In this document: positions 57,635 through 64,000 of the stretch, piece by piece
Position numbering within the stretch: position 1 is the first letter of the stretch
Layout of the letters: the number at the start of each line of letters is the position of its first letter
Source of the DNA: Plantactinospora sp039889035
Lineage (GTDB): Bacteria; Actinomycetota; Actinomycetes; Mycobacteriales; Micromonosporaceae
Reading direction: 5' to 3'
Assembly (NCBI GenBank): GCA_039889035.1
Contig: JBDQQY010000022.1
Coordinates: 62,001-126,000, forward strand
Length of the DNA: 64,000 bases
Translations under genes and position numbers: made by a program
Notes under the pieces: model-generated
The model's input: the letters and a program-made list of their open reading frames with translations, nothing else
The model's database searches: none
What the model was told of the DNA's origin: nothing

Positions 57635-57764
57635 CGGCGATATTGCTGTGCGTCAGCTCACTAGCCGACGCGAGCCGCCTCCGGTGGCCCGTACCCACAT
57701 CCCCCGCTCGGCGGAACGGGGAGAGCTGGTCGGTACGGGCCCCCGGGGCCGGCGTGCTGCGGAA

Positions 57765-58148
57765 CTACTTGAGGGTGACCTTCGCGCCCTCGGCCTCGAG
57801 CTTGGCCTTGGCCTTCTCCGCGGTCTCCTTGTTGGCCTTCTCGACGACCGCCTTCGGCGCGCCCTCGACGAGGTCCTTGGCCTCCTTCAGGCCCAGGCCG
57901 GTCAGCTCACGCACGACCTTGATGACCTGGATCTTCTTGCCGCCGTCGGCCTCCAGGATGACGTCGAACTCGTCCTGCTCCGGCTCGGCCTCGGCAGCCG
58001 GGGCCGCGGGGCCGCCGGCAGCGATGGCCACCGGCGCGGCGGCGGTCACGTCGAAGGTGGTCTCGAACTGCTTCACGAACTCCGAGAGCTCGATCAGCGT
58101 CATCTCCTTGAACGCGTCGAGCAGCTCTTCGGTGCTGAGCTTCGCCAT
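57765..58148 (-). CDS. rplL: 50S ribosomal protein L7/L12
   Basis: 127 aa. N-terminal dimerisation helices (MAKLSTEELLDAFKEMTLIE), Ala-rich hinge (TAAAPVAIAAGGPAAPAAEA) and factor-binding domain (DVILEADGGKKIQVIKVVRE, GLGLKEAKDLVEGAPKAV). 62 bp after rplJ. Confidence 0.99.
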   Translation of the reverse strand: MAKLSTEELLDAFKEMTLIELSEFVKQFETTFDVTAAAPVAIAAGGPAAPAAEAEPEQDEFDVILEADGGKKIQVIKVVRELTGLGLKEAKDLVEGAPKAVVEKANKETAEKAKAKLEAEGAKVTLK

Positions 58149-58210
58149 GGTGTCTGGCGTCCTTTCCTAATCTCTTACACGAATATCGGGGGTACCGGAG
58201 GACTGGCCGC

Positions 58211-58750
58211 TCAGGCCTGCCCCTCCTTCTCACGCTTGTCCTGCAGGGCAGCCGCCAGGCGGGCGGTCTGCGCCAGCGGCGCCTGGAACAGGGCAGCGGC
58301 CTTGCTCAGGCTGCCCTTCATCGCGCCGGCCATCTTGGCCAGCAGCACCTCACGGGACTCAAGGTCGGCGAGCTTGTTGACCTCGTCCGCGCTGATCGCC
58401 CGGCCCTCGAAGACGCCACCCTTGATGACGAGCTTCGGGTTGGCCTTCGCGAACTCCCGCAGACCCTTCGCCGCCTCGACCACGTCACCGGAGACGAAGG
58501 TCAGCGCGGTAGGACCGGTGAACAGCTCGTCGAGGCCGGCAATGCCAGCGTCCGTCGCGGCACGCTTGGCCAGCGTGTTCTTCGCCACCTCGTAGGTCGT
58601 GTCCCGACCGAGCGAGCGGCGTAGCTGGGTGAGCTGGGAAACCGTCAGGCCGCGGTACTCGGTGAGCACGGTGGCTCCCGAGTTGCGGAAGTATTCGGTG
58701 AGCTCGGCGACGGCGGTGGCCTTGTCGGCCCGAACCGGCTTGTCCGCCAT
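58211..58750 (-). CDS. rplJ: 50S ribosomal protein L10
   Basis: 179 aa from ATG 58750 (MADKPVRADKATAVAELTEY), preceded by GAGGGAC; the long upstream frame is not conserved. TVLTEYRGLTVSQLTQLRRS, KNTLAKRA and the C-terminal L12-binding helix (LAQTARLAAALQDKREKE) are present. Preceded by an L10-type autoregulatory leader. Confidence 0.98.
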   Translation of the reverse strand: MADKPVRADKATAVAELTEYFRNSGATVLTEYRGLTVSQLTQLRRSLGRDTTYEVAKNTLAKRAATDAGIAGLDELFTGPTALTFVSGDVVEAAKGLREFAKANPKLVIKGGVFEGRAISADEVNKLADLESREVLLAKMAGAMKGSLSKAAALFQAPLAQTARLAAALQDKREKEGQA

Positions 58751-58894
58751 GTCCCTCCTCTCTCGTTGCTCCAGGCTGATCACGGCCCGATCGGCCGTCT
58801 GGGCGCGATCGGAGCCCGGGTGCGGATCGGAAGTTCCGCCGCAACGAGAGAAGCCCCGGCGCAGGGCGCACGGGGCGGGAAAGGTCATGTGGAC

Positions 58895-58986
58895 ACGACC
58901 TGGCACGCTACCGTCTCCCCTGCGCGGGCCGCCCGTCGAGCGGGACCTTCGACCGTGCCGGGGCACGGTGACCAGCGGTCTCTGGG
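58895..58986 (-). promoter_or_regulatory. L10 leader (r-protein autoregulatory RNA)
   Basis: On minus, CCAGAGACCGCTGG, a variable hairpin, CGAAGGTCCCGC and GGCCCGCGCAGGGGAGA follow in the order of the L10-binding leader known from many bacteria. It lies 145-236 nt before the rplJ start. The 58751-59115 gap holds this leader and the promoter but no gene. Confidence 0.75.
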
Positions 58987-59022
58987 TTAGAACGTCGGCC
59001 AGGCTAGCCTGACCGACTTATC

Positions 59023-59052
59023 AGAGTACGGGATGCCTGCCGTAACGGCCAA
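59023..59052 (-). promoter_or_regulatory. Candidate promoter of rplJ-rplL
   Basis: TTGGCC (59052-59047), 18-nt spacer, TACTCT (59028-59023). The transcript would start near 59016, just upstream of the L10 leader. Confidence 0.55.
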
Positions 59053-59115
59053 ATCACCCGAGGTGGTCCGGCTCACGTCCGGCCCGTCCCCGCTCGGGCG
59101 CCATCGTCCCCGGCC

Positions 59116-59805
59116 TCAGGTCCGGCGGCGGCGGAGCCAGGCGTACCCGGCCAGCGCCGCAGCGCTCCAGAGCAGGGCGTGCCCGGTCAACAGGGCCACC
59201 GACCAGCCGGTCGGCCCGGCGGTGCTGGCCCGCGCGGTGGCGAGTACCGGGGGCGCGATCCAGGGCAGCACCGAATCCTTCAGCCCGAAGACGTACACCC
59301 CGACCACCCCGCCGACCATGGCGGCCAGCCCGTACAGCGGGCTGTTGGTCGCCGCCCGGCTGGCCAGCGCGCCCAGGGCGACGGCCGCCGGCAGCACCAG
59401 CAGGTGTGCCCAGAGCCCGACCGTCAGGCCCAGCGCGAGCGGCAGGTCGCCGTCCCGTTGGGGCCCGGTCACCCCGCCCACCAGCCAGGGCAGCAGCAAC
59501 GCGACCGAGATCAGCGCCAGCCCGGCCAGCCCGGCGGCGAGGATCCCGCCGGCCAGTTCCGCCCGGCGGCCGGCGGCGACCACGGCGAGCCGGCGTTGGG
59601 TGTCCGGCTCGGTGTCCAGCAGCAGCTTGGTCTGCCAGGTCAGGACCGGGAAGAGCACCACGGCGGAAACCGCGTACGCCTCGGCGGCCTGTGCGGCACC
59701 GCCCCCGTACAGCACGGTGAGCGCGACCAGCCCGGCGATCAGCGGCGGCAGCGCCCGGGCGGTCCGGACGAATCCCGCCAGCCGCATCCGGGCCAGCGCG
59801 GTCAC
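59116..59805 (-). CDS. ABC transporter permease (ABC-2-like)
   Basis: 229 aa, about 6 TM helices (LPPLIAGLVALTVLYGGGAA; ELAGGILAAGLAGLALISVA; AHLLVLPAAVALGALASRAA; GLAAMVGGVVGVYVFGLK). GTG start overlapping the ATPase stop (GTGA), so it is translationally coupled. No recognised substrate. It sits between the rplJL and rplKA pairs. Confidence 0.8.
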   Translation of the reverse strand: MTALARMRLAGFVRTARALPPLIAGLVALTVLYGGGAAQAAEAYAVSAVVLFPVLTWQTKLLLDTEPDTQRRLAVVAAGRRAELAGGILAAGLAGLALISVALLLPWLVGGVTGPQRDGDLPLALGLTVGLWAHLLVLPAAVALGALASRAATNSPLYGLAAMVGGVVGVYVFGLKDSVLPWIAPPVLATARASTAGPTGWSVALLTGHALLWSAAALAGYAWLRRRRT

Positions 59806-60896
59806 GACGCCTCCCCGGTGGCCGCGGCGGGTTTGGCCGGCCGCTCGCCGCCCCCGTCGACCGCCCCGGCCGGAGCGGCTGGAGCACCGGGAACACCGGG
59901 AACAGCCGGAGCGGCCGGAACAGCCTGGGCACCGGGGACGGTCCGGCTGCCCGGGGCCGCTGCGGTGCGGGCCGGAGCGGGCAGCTTGGCCGCGAGGTCA
60001 CCGTTTCCGGCGGGCGGTGGCTCGGCGCGGCGTACCGCAAGCACCTGGTGGCCGGCGCGGCGCAGCGCGGCGACGGTCTCCAGGGCCCGCTCGGTCGGCA
60101 CCGCGATCTCCACCACGGAGGTCCCGGCCCCGGCGGCCCGCTCACCGGCCCGAGACACGGCGGAGACACCGGCACCGGCGGCCGGAGGGACGGTGGAGAC
60201 ACCCCCGGCAAAGGTCGGAGGCACGGCGGCGGCAGTCCCGGCGGGGCTCTCGGCCCCGGCGGGCCGCTGGCCGGCGGAGCCCGGAGACAGGACGCTCACG
60301 GTTCCGTCGGCCACGCTCCACTGCGCGGCGTGCGGCAGCCGGACCGTCTCGCCACGGTGGTCGCTGACCAGTACGGCGCCGCCGTCATCGAGTACCTCCC
60401 CGATCAGCTCGGGGACCAGTTCGCGGGTGGCCGCGTCCAGCCCCTCCCACGGTTCGTCGAGGACGAGCAGTCCGGGCGGGCGGAGCAGGGCCTGGGCCAG
60501 TCCGACCTTCTGGGCGGTGCCCTTGGAGAGCGCCGGCAGCCGGACGTCGCGGTACGCCGCCAGCCCGAGGCGCTCGATCCAGCCGGTCACGGTACGGGCG
60601 GCTGCCGCAGCCGAGAGCCCCCGGATCCGGCCCATCCCGGTGAGGTACTGGTCGACGGTGTACGGCTGGTCCGCCGGAAAGCGCTCCGGCACCCAGCCGA
60701 CCGTACTGGGCCGGTCCCGGACCACACCCCGGGTCGGGTCCAGTACGCCCACCGCCACCTGGAGCAGCGTCGACTTGCCCACGCCGTTGCGGCCGAGCAC
60801 CACGGCGCTCTGCCCGGGGCCGATCTCCACCTCGACCGCGCGCAGCACCCACGGGGTGCGGACGCCGTACCGCAGCCAGACCTGATCCAGTCGCAC
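59802..60896 (-). CDS. ABC transporter ATP-binding protein with Ala/Pro-rich C-terminal half
   Basis: 364 aa. The ATPase domain (1-~205) has Walker A GRNGVGKST, signature LSKGTAQKVGLAQALL, Walker B LLVLDEPWEGLD and switch SDHRGE. The remaining ~160 residues are Ala/Pro/Gly/Val-rich with a short folded stretch (SVVEIAVPTERALETVAALR). GTG start at 60896. Partner of the permease. Confidence 0.88.
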   Translation of the reverse strand: MRLDQVWLRYGVRTPWVLRAVEVEIGPGQSAVVLGRNGVGKSTLLQVAVGVLDPTRGVVRDRPSTVGWVPERFPADQPYTVDQYLTGMGRIRGLSAAAAARTVTGWIERLGLAAYRDVRLPALSKGTAQKVGLAQALLRPPGLLVLDEPWEGLDAATRELVPELIGEVLDDGGAVLVSDHRGETVRLPHAAQWSVADGTVSVLSPGSAGQRPAGAESPAGTAAAVPPTFAGGVSTVPPAAGAGVSAVSRAGERAAGAGTSVVEIAVPTERALETVAALRRAGHQVLAVRRAEPPPAGNGDLAAKLPAPARTAAAPGSRTVPGAQAVPAAPAVPGVPGAPAAPAGAVDGGGERPAKPAAATGEAS

Positions 60897-60994
60897 GGAT
60901 AGCAGAGTGCCACAGCGCCGCCCGGAACGCGGAGCCGCAGCGCGCCGGAGGATGGCGGTGACACCGATCCGAAGCCCGTCGGTGCACCGGAACG

Positions 60995-61039
60995 CCGACG
61001 CGGGGCGCCCGCGAAACGTCGCTGGGCGCCCCGCGTCGG
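60995..61039 (-). terminator. Terminator downstream of rplA
   Basis: Perfect 16-bp stem (60995-61010 / 61024-61039) with a 13-nt loop, starting 27 bp after the rplA stop. No U-run. Confidence 0.8.
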
Positions 61040-61065
61040 ACGGGACTGACCGGTTCGGTCGAGGC

Positions 61066-61779
61066 TCAGGCCTCGGCCGACTCCCGCAGGTTCTTCACCA
61101 CGTTCGGGTCGACCGGAACGCCCGGGCCCATGGTGGTGGTGAGGGTGACCTTCCTGAGGTACTTGCCCTTGGCCGCGGACGGCTTGGTCCGGAGGACCTC
61201 GTCGAGCACCGCGGCGTAGTTCTCCACCAACTGGGCCTCGGAGAACGAGGCCTTGCCGATGATCAGGTGCAGGTTGGAGTGCTTGTCCACCCGGAAGGTG
61301 ATCTTGCCGCCCTTGATGTCCGAGACGGCCTTGGTGACGTCCATGGTCACCGTGCCGGTCTTCGGGTTCGGCATGAGACCGCGCGGGCCCAGGATCCGCG
61401 CGATCCGGCCGATCTTGGCCATCTGGTCCGGCGTGGCGATCGCCGCGTCGAAGTCCAGCCAGCCCTCCTGGATCCGGGCGACCAGCTCGTCGGTGCCGAC
61501 CACGTCCGCTCCGGCGGCGGTCGCCTCCTCGGCCTTGGCGCCGGCCGCGAAGACGATCACGCGGGCGGTCTTGCCGGTGCCGTGCGGAAGGTTGACCGTG
61601 CCCCGGACCATCTGGTCGGCCTTACGGGGGTCGACGCCGAGGCGCATAGCGACCTCGACCGTGGCGTCGAACTTGACCGTGCTGCTCCCCTTGGCCAGCT
61701 TGACGGCCTCGATCGGGGTGTAGAGCTTGTCCCGGTCGATGGCCTCGGCGGCCTTGCGGTAGCTCTTGCTGCGCTGCAT
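61066..61779 (-). CDS. rplA: 50S ribosomal protein L1
   Basis: 237 aa. FDATVEVAMRLGVDPRKADQ, GTVNLPHGTGKTARVIVFAA and LGPRGLMPNPKTGTVT are diagnostic. The L1 stalk protein; in many bacteria it autoregulates rplK-rplA. 91 bp after rplK. Confidence 0.98.
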   Translation of the reverse strand: MQRSKSYRKAAEAIDRDKLYTPIEAVKLAKGSSTVKFDATVEVAMRLGVDPRKADQMVRGTVNLPHGTGKTARVIVFAAGAKAEEATAAGADVVGTDELVARIQEGWLDFDAAIATPDQMAKIGRIARILGPRGLMPNPKTGTVTMDVTKAVSDIKGGKITFRVDKHSNLHLIIGKASFSEAQLVENYAAVLDEVLRTKPSAAKGKYLRKVTLTTTMGPGVPVDPNVVKNLRESAEA

Positions 61780-61870
61780 CTCTGATTACTCCTGTGGTGT
61801 CTGGCGGGCCGCGGAGTGCCGCGGCCCTCCCACGAACTGGTCGTGCCGGGTCAGGGGTGGTAGGGAGGAC

Positions 61871-62302
61871 CTATTCCTTGACCGTGATGCCCATCGACCG
61901 GGCGGTGCCGGCGATGATCTTCTCGGCCTGGTCGAGGTCGTTGGCGTTCAGGTCGGCCATCTTCTTCTCGGCGATCTCGCGCAGCTGGGCGCGGGTGACC
62001 GAGCCGACCTTCTGGCTCTGCGGGACGCCGGAGCCCTTCTGCACGCCCGCAGCCTTGATCAGCAGTCGGGCGGCGGGCGGGGTCTTCAGCACGAAGGTGA
62101 AGGTCCGGTCCTCGTACACGCTGATCTCGGCCGGCACGATGTCACCGCGCTGCGACTCGGTCTGCGAGTTGTAGGACTTGCAGAACTCCATGATGTTGAC
62201 GCCGTGCTGACCCAGCGCCGGACCGACCGGCGGCGCCGGGGTGGCCTGGCCCGCCGGGAGCTGAAGCGTGAACGTCTTGACGAGCTTCTTCTTCGGAGGC
62301 AT
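61871..62302 (-). CDS. rplK: 50S ribosomal protein L11
   Basis: 143 aa from ATG 62302 (MPPKKKLVKTFTLQLPAGQA). PAPPVGPALGQHGVNIMEFC and the C-terminal rRNA-binding IAGTARSMGITVKE are conserved. The thiostrepton-region prolines are present (TPAPPVGPALGQ). 199 bp after nusG. Confidence 0.98.
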   Translation of the reverse strand: MPPKKKLVKTFTLQLPAGQATPAPPVGPALGQHGVNIMEFCKSYNSQTESQRGDIVPAEISVYEDRTFTFVLKTPPAARLLIKAAGVQKGSGVPQSQKVGSVTRAQLREIAEKKMADLNANDLDQAEKIIAGTARSMGITVKE

Positions 62303-62501
62303 GTCTCTTCCTGGGCTTGAAACTGGGGAACGTGCACCTGAGGTCACCCGTTGACGCGCACGGTCAAGCGCGCCTGCATGGCGGGCGACGTTCAAGAGTA
62401 GCGCAGCGCCCTCGCGGGCGCCGCGCCGAGGTCGGCCGAGGCCGGATGAGGCCGGCCGGGCCGGATCCTGGCCCGGCCCGGACCGCCGGACGGCCCGTCA
62501 A

Positions 62502-63221
62502 TCAGATCTTGGCGACCTGGTTGAAGTTGAGCTCGACCGGAGTCTCCCGACCGAAGATCGACACCAGGACCTTGAGCTTCTGCTGGTCGGCGTTGATCTC
62601 GCTGATCGTGGCCGGCAGCGACGCGAAGGCACCGTCGGTCACGGTGACCGAGTCACCGACCTCGAAGTCGAGCACCTTGATCTCCGGCTTCGCCTTCTTG
62701 GTCTCGGTCTCCACCGCCGGGGCGAGCCACTTGAGCACCTCGTCGAGCGAGAGCGGCGCCGGCCGGTCGGCCCGGTCGGTCGCGCCGACGAAGCCGGTCA
62801 CCCCCGGGGTGTTGCGCACGCAGGAGTACGACTCCGGGGTCAGCTCCATCCGGACCAGGATGTAGCCCGGGAAGACCTTGTTCTGGACCTGGAGCCGCTT
62901 GCCGTTCTTGACCTCGACCTCTTCCCGGGTCGGCACCTCGACCTGGTAGATGAACTCCTCCATGTCGAGGCTGGTGATCCGGGTCTCCAGGTTCGTCTTG
63001 ACCTTGTTCTCGTAACCGGCGTACGAGTGGACCACAAACCAGTCACCGGGCGCGTAGCGCAGCTTCTGCCGCAGCTCGGCGACCGGGTCGTAGTCCTCGT
63101 CCGGCGCCTCGGCGGCGGCGAACTCCGGCTCGTTGGCGGCCTCGACCGACTCGGTACCGCTCGCCGTCGCCACCGCGGACTGCTCGTCCGGGGTCTCGGC
63201 GGTCTCGTCGTACTCAGGCAC
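62502..63221 (-). CDS. nusG: Transcription elongation/termination factor NusG
   Basis: 239 aa. The first ~50 residues are an acidic extension (SAVATASGTESVEAANEPEF). The NGN domain follows (WFVVHSYAGYENKVKTNLET, then FPGYILVRMELTPESYSCVR), and the KOW domain is near 190 (VGDSVTVTDGAFASLPATIS). 38 bp after secE. Confidence 0.98.
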   Translation of the reverse strand: MPEYDETAETPDEQSAVATASGTESVEAANEPEFAAAEAPDEDYDPVAELRQKLRYAPGDWFVVHSYAGYENKVKTNLETRITSLDMEEFIYQVEVPTREEVEVKNGKRLQVQNKVFPGYILVRMELTPESYSCVRNTPGVTGFVGATDRADRPAPLSLDEVLKWLAPAVETETKKAKPEIKVLDFEVGDSVTVTDGAFASLPATISEINADQQKLKVLVSIFGRETPVELNFNQVAKI

Positions 63222-63259
63222 GCTCGCTCACTTCCGTCACTATCAGGTGGGGCAGGTGG

Positions 63260-63649
63260 TCAGCTGGAGCCGCCGAAGACCCACAGCACGCCGCGGGCGA
63301 AGGCGTAGTCCAGCCCGGCCACGATCGTCAGCACCACGGCGACGAACACGACCACCACGGCGGTGTAGGTCAGCAGCTCCTTACGGGTCGGCCAGATGAC
63401 CTTACGCAGCTCTGCCACGACCTCGCGGAAGAACCGGGCAAGCCGGCCGAATATTCCGACCCGACCCTCGGTCTTGGTGGTGGGCCTGCTGTCCGCCGAA
63501 TCGGCCTTGGTGCGCTCCCGGGTGGCGGTGCCACCACGCCCGACCGGCTCGTCCGCCTCGTCGTCGGCGTCATCGTCGACAACGTCGTCGATCATCTCGT
63601 CGTCGAGACGGTCGTTGTCGTCCTCGTCGCGCCGATTCTTCTCGGCCAC
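63260..63649 (-). CDS. secE: Protein translocase subunit SecE
   Basis: 129 aa from GTG 63649 (VAEKNRRDEDD), with GGAGGG just upstream; a GTG at 63682 is in frame but has no ribosome binding site. A ~65-residue acidic extension precedes the conserved amphipathic helix (FFREVVAELRKVIWPTRKEL) and a single TM helix (TAVVVVFVAVVLTIVAGLDY). Actinobacterial SecE has one TM. Confidence 0.95.
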   Translation of the reverse strand: MAEKNRRDEDDNDRLDDEMIDDVVDDDADDEADEPVGRGGTATRERTKADSADSRPTTKTEGRVGIFGRLARFFREVVAELRKVIWPTRKELLTYTAVVVVFVAVVLTIVAGLDYAFARGVLWVFGGSS

Positions 63650-63926
63650 TTCGCCCTCCGTCGCCGGGTGGTTGGTACGCACGCCGGTGGGCGCGCGCTG
63701 CGCTTTTCACGCCGGCCGGAACCCGGAGTCTCCGCCGCGGGCGCCGACCGCCCTCGACCGAACCCTCCGGACGACCGTCCCCGGAACGGCCCGCGGCCGG
63801 CGGATCCGTCAGGGGACGGACCGGGCGGACTGACCGCCCCGGCTCGACCCCGCCGGTGCCACCAACACGAGCCGGTCGCCACAGGTGGTGGCGACGCCGA
63901 TCCCGGGACCGGTCAGGCCGTAGGCG

Positions 63927-63999
<73 letters not shown>

Positions 64000-64000
64000 G

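Noticed and set aside
63260..63682. Longer SecE start at GTG 63682
   Set aside because: No ribosome binding site; GTG 63649 has GGAGGG just upstream and matches the usual N terminus.

Overview
The window is high-GC (about 70% by eye) actinobacterial chromosome. Gene order, GTG/TTG starts, the proline/alanine-rich extensions and the protein sequences themselves suggest Micromonosporaceae (Micromonospora or a close relative). This rests on recognition only; no search was run. Most genes lie on the minus strand.

Region 1 (1-3420, minus) is a thiamine operon read right to left: TPP riboswitch, thiE, thiO, thiS, thiG and a second ThiE/TenI-like gene cut by the window edge. It supplies the thiazole half of thiamine and joins it to the pyrimidine. 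A 92-bp inverted-repeat element sits between thiE and thiO.

Region 2 (3421-24160) is accessory. It holds a very large secreted ThuA/sugar-dehydrogenase/PKD/CBM protein and a small membrane-anchored protein. Next is a DUF559 nuclease-like gene framed by two copies of a palindromic repeat, then an aldo/keto reductase. A surface-glycan type group follows: GT2 and a GT-C membrane protein on plus, facing a methyltransferase, a GT4 glycosyltransferase and a flippase-like membrane protein on minus. After it come an ABC-F ATPase, an RsmC-like methyltransferase and a proline-rich, repeat-bearing membrane protein.

Region 3 (24160-47900, minus) is the ribosomal superoperon. In transcription order it runs rpsL-rpsG-fusA-tuf; rpsJ-rplC-rplD-rplW-rplB-rpsS-rplV-rpsC-rplP-rpmC-rpsQ; rplN-rplX-rplE-rpsN-rpsH-rplF-rplR-rpsE-rpmD-rplO; secY-adk-map; a DUF1707 gene; infA-rpmJ-rpsM-rpsK-rpsD-rpoA-rplQ-truA. 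Many joints are 1- or 4-nt start/stop overlaps. Candidate promoters precede rpsL and infA, and structured spacers lie between rpsQ and rplN and between rpsN and rpsH.

Region 4 (48061-64000, minus) holds two small membrane-protein genes, rpoB-rpoC with two candidate promoters and a strong terminator, rplJ-rplL with an L10 leader, an ABC transporter pair inserted between rplJ-rplL and rplK-rplA, then nusG, secE and tRNA-Trp.

No unmistakably new multi-gene system is visible. The best leads are the palindromic repeats framing the DUF559 gene, the MITE-like element in the thiamine operon, the structured rpsQ-rplN spacer, and the glycan-type cluster.
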